DNA from: Linanthus parryae
Taxonomy: Eukaryota > Streptophyta > Magnoliopsida > Ericales > Polemoniaceae
NCBI GenBank assembly: GCA_023055425.1
Contig: JALGPY010000012.1
Span: 13,637,922 to 13,701,921, forward strand
Direction: 5' to 3'
Length of the DNA stretch: 64,000 bases
Part shown: positions 1 to 10,382 of the stretch, piece after piece
How positions within the stretch are numbered: the stretch's first letter is position 1
Layout: each line of letters opens with the position of its first letter
Made by a program: the position numbers and the translations under genes
Notes under the pieces: model-generated
The model's input: the letters and a program-made list of their open reading frames with translations, nothing else
What the model was told of the DNA's origin: nothing
The model's database searches: none

Positions 1-262
1 TTTAAGCAAGAAATAAAATCTATTCCCCACCCCCAACTAAAATGTCACAATGTACTCAATGTGTGAGAACAATGGAGGAGCATACAAATTCATATAAGAG
101 TTAAGGGATAGATAGACCTCATTGTAGCTTTCTTGGCCACCAAGCACAAGTCCTCCTCCAAGAGCAACCGACAAAATGTTCATAGAAAAGAAAAAATGCA
201 AGAAATAGAGATAAACTAATTTATTTATTTACAACTAGGGAGGTGGAACAAAGACAATGATG

Positions 263-544
263 CTATCTCACCCCCAATCTTGGAAATTCATTTCCATGCC
301 ATGCCCCTACTTCATTCTTAGAAAAGTACCTCTCCCTTAAAAAGTGTGATTCATCAATTAGAATAGATAGGAGAAGTAGGGGCAAGACACAAAAGATGAA
401 TAAGAGATGCAAGCAAAATCTAACAATAAAGTTAGGGCAAGTTGTTATATCATGCATCAACTTAAGAAAAGGGTTTGAAATCCTCAAATTAATTGAATCA
501 TAGAATGGGTCTTCATAAGTTGCCAAATTTTTACTTGAAATCAC
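263..544 (-). CDS. Small hypothetical protein (93 aa) with a hydrophobic segment
   Basis: This is an open frame of 93 codons just downstream of the larger ORF of the same element. Residues about 40-63 are strongly hydrophobic (Phe, Leu, Ile, Cys rich) and could form one membrane-spanning helix. A charged tail with Arg, Glu and Lys follows. I do not recognise a family. Short membrane-type ORFs in this position could be remnants of an envelope-like reading frame or chance frames. The frame lies in the internal region of a retroelement and there is no independent evidence of expression. Confidence 0.3.
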   Translation of the reverse strand: MISSKNLATYEDPFYDSINLRISNPFLKLMHDITTCPNFIVRFCLHLLFIFCVLPLLLLSILIDESHFLRERYFSKNEVGAWHGNEFPRLGVR

Positions 545-584
545 AACTTGAGAGATATGGGCAACTTGTGAATCTTCAATCTCA

Positions 585-1880
585 TCAAATTTTAAATAAG
601 TTATATGGATTTAGGGATGTGGCTTCACAAGGAATAGGTAAAATCATTTGGGAACATGAAACCACATTCAAACCCTTAGGCTCATGATTTGGATCATTGA
701 CTTGGTCAAGTTGAGCCATTAGTCTCTCCTCTTTATCAAAATTTAATGCATCTTCCATGAGAAGAGATGAGTAGGAGACATCACCAAAACACAAAAATTT
801 CAATTCCTCCCAAGTAAGCTCATCTAATTCTCTAGAAGATGTAGTAAAAGAGTCTATATGAATCGGAGTATCAACACATGAACCCCCCAACTTACTTGAA
901 GATTCTTCCACAATTTCTAGTGGAGGGGGTTCTCCTAGAGTATCCTCTAAGTCATCACAAAAGAAGTGATGCTCATGATCATTGGAACTATGGTGAATAT
1001 TAGACTCTTCATAAGCACTAGACAAAATAACATTTCCTTTATGAATGGTAGCATCCAATTCGACTTCTATCTCATCACATGAGTGATTTCCATTTTGTGA
1101 ATCCTCCTCACATTTGTCACTATGTGAGTCATCCAAAATGGCTTCACTCATGTCATGGGTTGAAGAGTCATCATCAAAAATATCAATCTCACTACCAATA
1201 TCTCTATCACATGCTTCTTTGGAATGTACAAATGAGAAATGAATACAATCACCTATCCTAGTAGCAACAACTCCATCATCATACACATCATCCGAAATTT
1301 GGTCTTGAATAGACTCGTGACGTGTGTGAATAGGAAGTTGAGACTCGTGTGATGATGAGTCTTGTGAAGAGTAAGTACTATAATCAAGAGAATCATCATG
1401 CGATTGTGAGGAAGCCACTCTATCATCCAAGTGAGAGAAGGATTCTTCAAATTTTCTTTGTGATTCTCTTGATTCTATTAGTGATTCCAAAATTCCTTTA
1501 TTCTCTTGAATATGCTTTTGAATTTTCTCATATAAAGAATCAATTATAGGCGTATTTAGCTCATCATTCACAAGTGATTCCCTCTCAAAATGATTAACTC
1601 CTCTTGATTCACACATCATATCATTATATTGATAAGTGCAAGAATCATGAGAGTTCAAAGTGTTTGAGGGAGGTGATTGTGCACAAGAAGCATGAGATGT
1701 GTAATCTAGTGTCCTACTAACATGCCAAGAATAATCATTCTTAGGAAAATAATCACCATTTTTAATCGCACGTTCACGTATAGAACGCATTGATTCCTTA
1801 GAATGATTTTCATGACTAGTAAATGCATAGTAATAAGGAATACTAGGCCTCTCACCAAGTCCAAAATGTTCATGAGACAT
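585..1880 (-). CDS. Ser/Asp/His-rich retroelement ORF of unknown function
   Basis: This is a long uninterrupted frame, about 431 codons from the Met at 1880; the frame stays open upstream to 1946. I prefer the Met at 1880 (MSHEHFG) because it begins the compositionally typical protein. The product is very rich in Ser, His, Asp and Glu, with runs such as SSQDSSSHES. It shows no zinc knuckle, protease, RT or integrase motif. It starts about 160 bp after the primer-binding site, where gag normally sits, so it may be a diverged gag-like or accessory protein. The function is unknown. An intact 1.3 kb frame among heavily broken neighbours suggests recent insertion. Confidence 0.5.
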   Translation of the reverse strand: MSHEHFGLGERPSIPYYYAFTSHENHSKESMRSIRERAIKNGDYFPKNDYSWHVSRTLDYTSHASCAQSPPSNTLNSHDSCTYQYNDMMCESRGVNHFERESLVNDELNTPIIDSLYEKIQKHIQENKGILESLIESRESQRKFEESFSHLDDRVASSQSHDDSLDYSTYSSQDSSSHESQLPIHTRHESIQDQISDDVYDDGVVATRIGDCIHFSFVHSKEACDRDIGSEIDIFDDDSSTHDMSEAILDDSHSDKCEEDSQNGNHSCDEIEVELDATIHKGNVILSSAYEESNIHHSSNDHEHHFFCDDLEDTLGEPPPLEIVEESSSKLGGSCVDTPIHIDSFTTSSRELDELTWEELKFLCFGDVSYSSLLMEDALNFDKEERLMAQLDQVNDPNHEPKGLNVVSCSQMILPIPCEATSLNPYNLFKI

Positions 1881-2038
1881 ATTTTTTTCCAAGCAAGTAG
1901 ATGAGAGGTACTTGATGAATGTCACAAGCCCTCTTGAATCTAACAAGCTTAAGTAAGCACAAGCAACTAGAAAAATGTCAAAAACAAACTACTAACAAAC
2001 TAACTAAGAAAGCAAATCAAATCTAAAGCCTAGCCTCT

Positions 2039-2055
2039 CCCCGGCAACGGCGCCA
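2039..2055 (-). promoter_or_regulatory. Primer-binding site, tRNA-Asp type
   Basis: The plus strand reads CCCCGGCAACGGCGCCA, which matches the 3' end of plant tRNA-Asp including CCA. The minus strand is therefore the complementary primer-binding site, placed 6 bases from the LTR edge. This fixes the element's orientation as minus. Confidence 0.85.
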
Positions 2056-3316
2056 AAAACTTGTTCGCGATAATTCCCAAGTATAGGAATATCGTTCTAA
2101 GAAGTACCTTAGTAAGAACGGGGTCGAATCCACAAGGAGAGGAGGATTAGAGAGTGACTTGCAAAACTAGAATAAATGACTAACTAAAACAATAAAACAC
2201 AAACTCTCAATGGCTTTAAAGCTTGCCAAGCTATTCAAATCCACCAAAATCAATTGATGGAGCGAGTTTGAGGGTTGAGTTTAAGAACAAAGTAAACGAC
2301 TACTAGAGCTACGATTCAAGAAACTAAGCGAAATACCAAGTAATGAGGGCTAGGGATCATCGGTTTCTCTAGTGACCAATCCTCCTAGTATATTCAAGCC
2401 CGATTCTCAATTCGCATGTGTCAATCCACAAGACAAGTATCTCAGGAAGTGATTGCTCATACAATCCAACTCGCGACAAGAGAAATGTGTAAATCCAACA
2501 CGCTATTAAAGCACTAAAGAGGCTATTCCAATGAGATTCTCCAAATTTCAAGTGTTTCAAGCATCAACCATATGTAAACACACATAGATGTTTCCACATG
2601 AAAGATCAAGCAACAAATGAGATTTGTAAATTCTCACTCAAATCACCTAACTAGAACTCGATTTCTCAAAGTTAGGATTGATGAGTTCCTCTCACTCAAA
2701 TGCAACTTCAAATCAAACACGTCAAAAGTATTCGCACATCTACCTATTCAATGCATCAAATACTTCAACAAGAAAAAACCAAACATTGCACTAAACACTC
2801 AAGTGAACCCAATTCAACTCATTCATCCTTGAAGTTCAACTTAAATCAATAGAGAGATTTAGACACTAGATAGTCCCAAATCACCCAAGCAAGTGAATTA
2901 GCTAAACATGAGTATAAATTCAAGAGAAGTAAAGAAAATTATCATTCCATTCATCATACTTGAATCCAAAACAAGTTATCACCAATTCAACCTCAATACA
3001 TCAACTACTGCTCGATTCAAACTACAAAAACGAGCAATAATCACTTCCAACTACAATATTAAACTACCAAGTCACCCAACAAATCAAGCTGCTGTTGCTG
3101 CTACTGTCTCTACAGCTGCTGCTGCTACAGTTACCAACGAAGAACAGAGCAGTAGCAGCAAGCAAACAGAGCACAAACACAGTAGTAGAACAGGGCACTG
3201 AATTCACCAACAAACAGCCCAGAACGAATCAAACCACAGCTCCTCTCTCCCTCTCTTCCTCTTTCTCGTTCTTGGCCCTTAGAGAGCTCAAGAACAACCC
3301 AGAAGAAGGCGAAATC

Positions 3317-3338
3317 AGAGAGAGAGAGAGAGAGAGAG
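3317..3338. repeat. (AG)11 microsatellite
   Basis: Eleven uninterrupted AG units lie inside the LTR, about 70 bp downstream of the TATA-like box on the minus strand. CT-rich tracts are common in 5' untranslated leaders, which fits the position. Confidence 0.9.
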
Positions 3339-3405
3339 GAGAAACAAAACAAAGTACTGTCCCGTCCGTGTGTGAGAAGAGCCCGAAAAATTCTTCCATC
3401 CTCTG

Positions 3406-3412
3406 TTATATA
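3406..3412 (-). promoter_or_regulatory. TATA-like box in the LTR
   Basis: On the minus strand TATATAA is followed by a CT-rich leader, as expected for the LTR's promoter and transcript start. This is inferred from sequence only. Confidence 0.45.
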
Positions 3413-3599
3413 GGTTTGAGGGTTTGATTTCGTAGCCTCCAAGGCTTTATCTCTACCGTTGAATTCGTCCCAAACCTCCTCCTTCGTTGATTACCTTCAT
3501 GAACCCTAGGTCAATTTGGGGCTTTTCTCTCGGTTGCTTTTTGGGCCGAATTGATGAGTGGGTTAGGAAGAGGGTTGGACAAGGATCAATTTGAGACCA

Positions 3600-4390
3600 A
3601 TTTTGTTTGATCTACGGAGTTCCTGTTTTACCTGAACAGGTTCCTCCACAACAGTTTGCGGTTCCTGTTCATGTTCCATCATCGGTTCAGTGGTTTGTGG
3701 ATCTTGAATTTCTTCAAGTTCTATAGACCTCCCACTTGCTTCTTAAGAGACAAACTATCTTTCTAGAAACACGCCGGTCCGAGCAACAAAAACTTTGTTC
3801 TCGGTGGGATTGTAGAAATAATATCCTTTAGTTTTCTTAGGATATCCCACAAATTTACACTTATCCGCTTTGGGCCCGAGCTTGTCTGTTTGTAAACGTT
3901 TTACATAGACATCGCAGCCCCAAATCTTCATAAACAACACTATGGGACGCTTCCCACTCCATATCTCATATGGTGTCTTCATGACTGACTTGGATGGAAC
4001 ACGGTTAATGGTAAAAGCTGCCGTCATTAGAGCATGTCCTGAAAAGGATATCAAAAGATCCGTTTGAGACATCATAGATAGCACAATATCCAATTGCGTG
4101 CGATTCCTCGTATCGGACACGCCATTCCATTGTGGCGTTCCGGGTGGAGTGAGATGGGATACTATCCCACACTCTCTAAGAAACTCATCAAATTCTTGGC
4201 TTAAGTATTCTCCTCCACGATCCGATCGTAGAGCCTTAATACATTTTCCAAGTTGCTTCTCTACTTAATTCTTTGAACAATTCAAAGGATTCGGATTTGG
4301 CCTTCATAAGGTATACAAATCCATATCTACTGAAATCATCAGTAAATGTGATGAAGTAGGTATAACCACCTCTGGCAGGCGTGGGGAGTG
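3600..4390 (-). pseudogene. Angela integrase C-terminal half and INT-RT linker, broken
   Basis: The best open piece, 3755-4120 minus, reads NRVPSKSVMKTPYEIWSG and then KCKFVGYPKKTKGYYFYNP, the typical C-terminal region of copia integrase. Above 4120 the frame continues with disruptions through the E-containing region to about 4390 (GGEYLSQ and the DDFSRYGF-like segment on the minus strand). Below 3755 the linker that precedes RT is recognisable to about 3612. Integrase would insert the cDNA, but this copy lacks the zinc-binding N-terminus and cannot work. Confidence 0.7.
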
Positions 4391-4490
4391 GTCTACATCT
4401 ACATCGCTACGATCTCTAAGCTTGCTTCCTATCATGCCCGATAGCTATTGAAATCCATATATACTGAAATCATCTAGTCCTTTCACCTCT

Positions 4491-5048
4491 TGTCTGAGTC
4501 TGGCCAGACATTCAATAAGCCTCATCCCTCGAGTGGCCGTGAATATTTACTCCCATTATGTGGGAGGGACAAATCCTATCTACATCACTACGATCTCTAA
4601 GCTTGCTTCCTATCATGCCCGATAGCTATCTTTATGATTACCCAGATACGGTGTCACGTTTGATAACATCAAAGCACAATATTCCACAACTAGACTATCT
4701 AGTGACTTCAAGTCTAAGGATTGCAATTATATTAGCACTACGAGAAGCGATTGTGACTTGACATAATCTAATGTATCCTTCTCGTTGTGGGTCGATCCAG
4801 TATGCCATTACTCCTAATGCATACCCATGTGTTAGACTTGATATCTCCATATCAATCTACCCACATACTAGTCTATATTTGATCGTCCTATTCATCAATA
4901 TAGTGGACTAGGGATATTTAAGATAAAAAACACATTGTATCTAAGGACTTCATTATATTAAATATCACAATATATAATAAATGAATATTCTAGACAAAAC
5001 AATGTTCATACTAAATATACGATTGCCTCTAGGGCATCTATTCCAACA
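4491..5048 (-). repeat. Angela LTR, first ~560 bp (minus)
   Basis: This aligns by eye with the start of the full Angela LTRs at 24480 and 49909: TGTTGGAATAGATGCC start, TATTTAATATAATGAAG-like stretch, and the GACTCA-rich part near the left edge. The rest of the LTR is absent. A displaced 55 bp LTR piece lies at 4394-4448. Confidence 0.75.
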
Positions 5049-6773
5049 TCATCACTTTCAGCTTCTTCTGCAGACTGATTCTCTTCTTGTTCAACATCCA
5101 CCTCAGCAACAACTTCCTCTATAATTTCATCCACTTTCTTATTCTTAACCTGCACTGAATCACCCTCTGTAGCTGCATCAACACCTGTGTCTTCTCCAGC
5201 TTCTTCTTCATCAGTTTGCTTATATAGATCCTTTGAAGTGAGCACAACTGGAATAGGCTTCTTCGTCTTCTTCAAGAAATCACCTATCCTTTCATCTGAG
5301 TCAACACTAGTGTCATGACTAGTAGCGAAAGGGATCTTTTCCAAATTAAAACCTTTGATGACAACATCCAGTTTGCCATTCATCACATTCATCAAGCCTT
5401 TGAACTAATTAAACTCAGAAGATAGATCAAACAACCTTTGTCTAAGATCTTCAATCTCAACATGCTGTTCTTCAAAATTCTCAACCAACTGAGAGTAATC
5501 CTCATTTTCTTGTCCCCTTAATGTTGTAGCTCCCTTAGGTTTGATAAAATCGTTCCCCTCAAGCTCAGATTTGGACAACTCTGAATAGAACTTCCAATGA
5601 CCCTTTCCTGTCTGAACCACTCCAATTCTCTGTAAAGCAGCTTCATCAATTAACCCAAAACCACCTTTATCTTTTCCTCTCATTTCACAGGTTCCTCAAA
5701 ATGCTCAAAGAAAAGAGGTAATAGGTTGGCATAGGGAAGAGGATGGTTTCTAGTTCTGGTAGCACAGGAGATCATATGCTCCATGATCACTGTTGGCAAG
5801 TCAATCTCAAACCCTTGACATATCAAGTACATCAGGATAAGAACCTTATCAGTAACCAACTCTCTTGAGTTTTCACTAGGCACAACACTTCTCATCAGAA
5901 TTGTAAACAGAATTTAACACAATTGAGCACAAAGTGTGTCAACTGTTTAGGACCAGTGGGAACACCATCAATGAAGAACATGGCTTTGGCTTTTTCTAGA
6001 CACTCCTTCCTATCAGGATGATCAGCAACATTATAATTCTTAGGAATGCCCAAGACCTTGGCAAAATCCCTATGGTCTAGCCTTAAATTTATCCCAGCCA
6101 CCTTAGAGGTTAACACCATTTTATCTTCCCCTTCTTGAACCAAATTCAGATAAAACAACCTAGTTAACCTAGGATAGGCTTTAGAAATAGGATTTAAAAC
6201 CTTCCAAAATGTCGAATCCCTTAACTTTCTCATACAGTCAATATCCAGTTTATCTAATAACTCTTCAGAAATCAAACTACAGAAATCAACCTTAGATGAT
6301 GCATATCCTTGCATCCAAACTGTCCTAACCTCTGAACTTACAAACCAATCAGAAGGAAGTACATTTTTACCTTGATAACCCTTTTTGGTTGCAGCAGCAA
6401 CTTGCTTAATCCTTGATTTCTTCTCAGCAGGTTTCTCCTTCTCTAGTTCTCCTTCAGCAGACTTCTTCTTGCTTTCTTTAGCAGATTTCCCTTTTTCTTC
6501 TTCAACAACCTTTTTCTTCTCTCCCCCTTTCTTCTTGTCTGAACTAGGTTGATCATCAACTTGAACTTCTGTCTCCTTCTGTGGATCAACACTTGAACCT
6601 TCATCCCCTTTCTTTGTTTTGATCTTCTTTGCAGGAGGTGTGTCCTCATGCAAACTCTGTGTGTTTTCTGAATCTGAATCAGAGATCACAATCTTCTCCT
6701 TCTTTTTTGCCCTCTTCTTAGATCTACCAGAAGGCTTCCCCTGTTGTTGAATCCTGGCTGATTTTCGCTCCAT
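5049..6773 (-). pseudogene. Extra 3' ORF of SIRE copy 1 (putative plant transposon protein-like), broken
   Basis: This starts at the Met at 6773 (MERKSARIQQQGKPSGRSKK). The N-terminal ~140 residues are very basic and Lys/Glu/Ser-rich, with an acidic SDSDSE patch. The globular region that follows (DWFVSSEVRTVWMQGY, YPRLTRLFYLNLV, then LPYANLLPLFF) resembles the plant-transposon-protein family (PF20167-like). A predicted coiled-coil-like stretch (VEIEDLRQRLFDLSSEFN) and an acidic tail close the protein. Breaks are a frameshift near 5890, another near 5683 and a stop at 5403-5405. The end reads into the Angela LTR. The role is unknown; the location is where SIRE elements carry an envelope-like gene. 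Confidence 0.6.
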
Positions 6774-7208
6774 TGTGGGATTAGGATTTTGAGAGAACAA
6801 TGGGATTGAGAGAGATATAGAGAGACGTAGAGAATTGAGAGAGAATGAAGAAGAAAAGCCCTGACTTTCAGCTTAAGTAGGGTGAAAGATTGAGTTTAAA
6901 AAGGACTCTACTAAATCAACATGCAAAACGTATCTACAAGATATTTTCGGATATTTTAGAAAATTCTCTGAGTAATTCAAATATTATACAATTATCTAAA
7001 AAGATAGCACATAATATTTGATGATCCATTTTTTTTTTAAAAAAGTTACAAATGTTTCAAGACCTTGGAGAACAATCTCGAGGCCTTGAGATTTTCTGCA
7101 GTTTTAGAAATTTCAAAGCTTTTAACTATACTTTCAAGGCTTTGGAAAGTATAATCTCAAGGCTTTGAGATTTGAATACATAAACAGAGGCAAGTATTAA
7201 TACTCCCC
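6774..7208 (-). other. Non-coding spacer between pol and the extra ORF (SIRE copy 1)
   Basis: No coding frame is seen. A CT/GA-rich leader precedes the extra ORF (about 6785-6860). The part near 7060-7180 carries several variants of the CAAGGCCTTG palindrome and a poly-T tract near 7030. A short purine-rich GGGGGAGT on the minus strand (about 7202-7209) directly follows the pol stop and is conserved in copy 2. Confidence 0.7.
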
Positions 7209-10200
7209 CTAAACCAGTGCATCCTTTTTTAGCATACCCAGTTCAAGCCTTAGGGGTGAAAACCTATCATCTGGCAGAGGTTTAGTGAAAATATCAGCAA
7301 TCTGCATAGAAGTAGAAATAAAAGATAGAACAACATCACCTTTTTCTGCATGAGCTCTAAGAAAGTGATGCCTTACCTCTATATGCTAGGTTCTTGAGTG
7401 CTGTACTGGATTCTTAGAGATTGAAATGGCACTTGTGTTGTCACAATGAATAGGCACATTTATGAAATTATATCCAAGATCTCTAAGTTGTTGAGCAATC
7501 CACAACACTTGTGAACAGCAAGCTCCAGCTGCAATGTATTCAGCTTCTGCAGTTGATAATGCTACAGAATTTTGCTTCTTGGAATGCCAACTAATTAGTG
7601 AAGATCCAAGAAACTGGCAACATCCAGAAGTACTCTTCCTATCCACTTTATATCCTGCAAAATCTGCATCTGAATAGCCAGTCAACATAAAATAAGATCT
7701 CCTTGGATACCAAAGCCCCAAGTCTTTGATTCCATTCAAATATCTAAAAATTCTCTTGACAGCAGTTAAATGACTTTCCTTAGGATCAGCCTGAAATCTT
7801 GCACACATGCAAACACTAAACATAATATCAGGTCTACTAGCATTTAGGTACAAAAGTGATCCAATCATACCTCTATACTCCTTTTGATTTACACTCTTAA
7901 AATTTGAATCCTTGTCTAATGAGAGTGATGAACTCATAGGAGTTTTAAGTACCTTGGACAAGTCCTTGGTATACTTTCCTTGATGTAAAAATATCCCTTT
8001 CTTCATTTGTAAAATATGAAGTCCAAGAAAAAATTCATTTCTCCCATTAAGCTCATCTCAAACTCCAAACACATCAGACTAGAGAACTCTTTTGAAAGAG
8101 CATCATTATTAGCACCAGAAGAAATATCATCCACATAGATCTGAACTACTAACAAGTTAGTTTCATGATGTTTAATAAAAAGAGTTTTATCTACTAGACC
8201 TGTCATGAAATTATTGTCAAGTAAAAACTTTGAGAGTCTATCATACCAAGCCCTTGGAGCTTGTTTTAAACCATAAAGAGCTTTGTCTAATTTGTAAACA
8301 TGATCAGGGAAGTTTTCATCTTCAAAACCAAGAGGTTTTGCTACAAAAACATCTTCTTGTAAGTAACCATTCAGAAAAGCACATTTTGCATCCATTTGAT
8401 AAAGCTTTATGTGATTGTGAGATGCAAAAGAAAGAAGTATTCTAATAGCTTCTAACCTGGCAACAGGAGCAAATGTATCCTCATAGTCTGTACCTTCTTC
8501 CTGATTATATCCCTGTGCCACCAGTCTGGCTTTGTTCCTTACCACTTTGCCATTCTCATCAAGCTTATTTCTGAACACCGACCTGGTTCCTATAACTGAT
8601 TTCACTTTTGTCTGGGAACCAGATTCCATTCCTTGTTTCTTTCAAATTCATTCAGCTCACTTTGCATTGCAATGATCCAGTCTGCATCTTCCAGTGCTTC
8701 CTTTGTATTCTTAGGCTCAATCAATGATACAAAAGCACTAAAAGCACAAAAGTTCTTCAACTGTCCCCTTGTCTGAGTTCCAGTTGTTGGATCAGATATG
8801 ATATCTTCAGCTGGATGATCTGCAAAATACTTAAACTTCTTCCTTGGTATCCAGGAATATATTTCTTCAAGGCCTTCAGTTCTTGAAACAGTAGAGGGAG
8901 CATCATAGAAAGTTTCAGTTCAGTCTCATGGCTTTGAGATTTTCACTCTGCAGGAGGTTCAAGGCCTTGAGATTCTGCTGATTGATTCTGCACTTTAGTT
9001 TTGCCTTTGTCCTCTTTCACAGCATCATCATCAGACTCATGCTTGTTCAAATTTAGATCTGAAAAACTTTCACTCAGATAATCCTTAGTACTTTCATCAA
9101 AAATCACATGAATACTCTCTTCCACAATCTTTGTTCTTCTATTGTAAATTCTATAAGCTTTGCTAGTTTGAGAATATCCAAGAAATACACCTTCATCACT
9201 TCTAGCATCAAACATACCAAGATTGTCTCTAACATTATTATGCACAAAAGAAATACAACCAAAAAGTTTGAAATAAGAGACACTAGGCTTCCTGCCTTTA
9301 AACAGTTCATAATGAGTCTTTTTCAAAATAGGCCTAATCAAACATCTATTCAGCACATAACTGGCAGTATTAACAGCTTCTGCCCACAAGAATTTTGGAA
9401 AATTACTTTCAAGTAGCATGGTTCTATACATGTCCTCAACTGTCCTCTTTTTCCTCTCAACTACTCCATTTTGCTGTGGAGTTCGAGGTGCAGAAAAGTT
9501 GTGTGATATGCCATGCTTTGCAGAAAAGAAATCAAAGTCAAGCTGATCAAACTCCCTACCATGATCAATTCTAATAGATGCAACAGGCAAATTTTTTATA
9601 GTTTGAAGCTCTTTGCACAGTCTAGAAAATTCATATAAAGCTTCAGTTTTGTCTCTAATAAACATCACCCAAGTAAACCCAGAATACTCATCTACTATCA
9701 AAAGCATATACCTCTTACCTTTTGGAGTCTGAATTCTCATATGACCACACAAGTCCATATGCAACAGTTCTAAGGGTCTAGAAGTACTTACAAAGTTCTT
9801 TGGCTTCAATGAGCTTCTTGTTTGTTTACCTTGTACACATGCCTTGCAGACCTCATCATCAGAATTTTTTTGTGATGGTAATCCCCTTACCAAATCCTTT
9901 TAGATGAGTTTATTCAAGGTGTGTATGATAATATGCCCACGCTTTCTATGCCAAAGCTTTGAGTCTTCCTTCAAGGCCTTGAGGCATTTCAACTTGTCAC
10001 CTACAACATTGTTAGTACTCATAGCATATAGATTATATGATCTAGGAGCAGTGAGTATGCAATCTCCTGATTTCTCATCTTGCACCACACATTTCTCCTT
10101 GTCAAATATAGATTTATAACCTTTATCCCATAACTGAGAAATACTAAGCAGATTATATTTAAGTCCATCCACAAGATAAACATCAGGGATAGAGTTGGTA

Positions 10201-10382
10201 GAACCATTACCAATACTACCTATACCAATAATATTGCATTTCGCTTTGTCACCAAGTGTAATTGTTCCACCAGATTTTTCTGTGAGCTCAGTAAAAAGAG
10301 ACTTCTTTCCACTCATATGTCTGGAACAGCCACTGTCTAATATCCATTTCTGATCTTTCAAGGCCTTGGTGACATCCTGCAA
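7209..10382 (-). pseudogene. pol: SIRE copy 1 pol: protease, integrase, RT, RNase H (broken)
   Basis: On the minus strand: protease with WILDSGCSRHMSG (10382-9900, active-site Asp kept); integrase with the zinc-binding region and core (9893-8943), including HMDLCG for the first Asp and a PQQNGVVERK block with the catalytic Glu; RT (8629 to about 7700), with the YVDDI active site near 8130; and RNase H with ALSTAEAEYIA. It ends at a TAG at 7209-7211. The enzymes would mature gag, copy RNA to cDNA and insert it. A stop at about 7386-7388 in RNase H and several frameshifts (for example between protease and integrase, and near 8004 and 8630-8940) disable it. Confidence 0.8.

Larger units (their letters stand above)
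1..3599 (-). mobile_element. LTR retroelement with tRNA-Asp-type primer site (Athila-like, probably non-autonomous), 5' part
   Basis: Reading on the minus strand, an LTR (2062-3599) is followed by a tRNA-Asp-type primer-binding site and then by two ORFs without recognisable gag, protease or reverse transcriptase motifs. Athila-group Ty3/gypsy elements are known to use this primer. The 3' part lies outside the window, so an enzymatic domain further downstream cannot be excluded. The outer LTR edge abuts Angela sequence near 3600-3612, which suggests insertion into Angela remnant A. The exact edge is uncertain because no target duplication can be compared. Confidence 0.7.
2062..3599 (-). repeat. 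5' LTR of the tRNA-Asp-primed element
   Basis: The inner edge on the plus strand is TGTTCGCGATAA, so the LTR ends in CGCGAACA on its own strand, next to the primer-binding site. The outer edge is placed near 3599, where CA is followed within a few bases by Angela integrase-RT linker sequence. The LTR is about 1.54 kb. It contains a TATA-like box, an (AG)11 tract and a short GCT-rich tract at about 3088-3130. The outer boundary is uncertain by some tens of bases. Confidence 0.6.
3600..5048 (-). mobile_element. Angela-type copia remnant A (rearranged)
   Basis: This is a minus-strand piece of the same Angela family seen five more times in the window. From high to low coordinates it has the first part of an LTR, a scrambled junction (4391-4490), and the end of integrase plus the linker to RT. 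Gag, protease and the rest of the LTR are missing. Its LTR start (TGTTGGAATAG on the minus strand, ending at 5048) abuts SIRE copy 1, so it probably inserted into that element's 3' region. Confidence 0.75.

Noticed and set aside
2039..2055. tRNA-Asp-like sequence
   Set aside because: Only the 3' 17 bases of a tRNA are present; it is the complement of a primer-binding site, not a tRNA gene.
2617..3442. Several short ORFs on both strands (for example 2908-3201, 3131-3442)
   Set aside because: They lie in the LTR and are simple-sequence driven (Ser, Ala, Thr runs from GCT and AG tracts).
6443..6649. Lys/Arg-rich ORF on the minus strand
   Set aside because: It is an alternative frame inside the basic region of the SIRE extra ORF.
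8230..8445. Plus-strand ORF over SIRE RT, and similar ones at 9108-9416, 11642-11830, 18753-19104, 60006-60304 and 62109-62460
   Set aside because: These are antisense shadows of pol or gag with no independent support.
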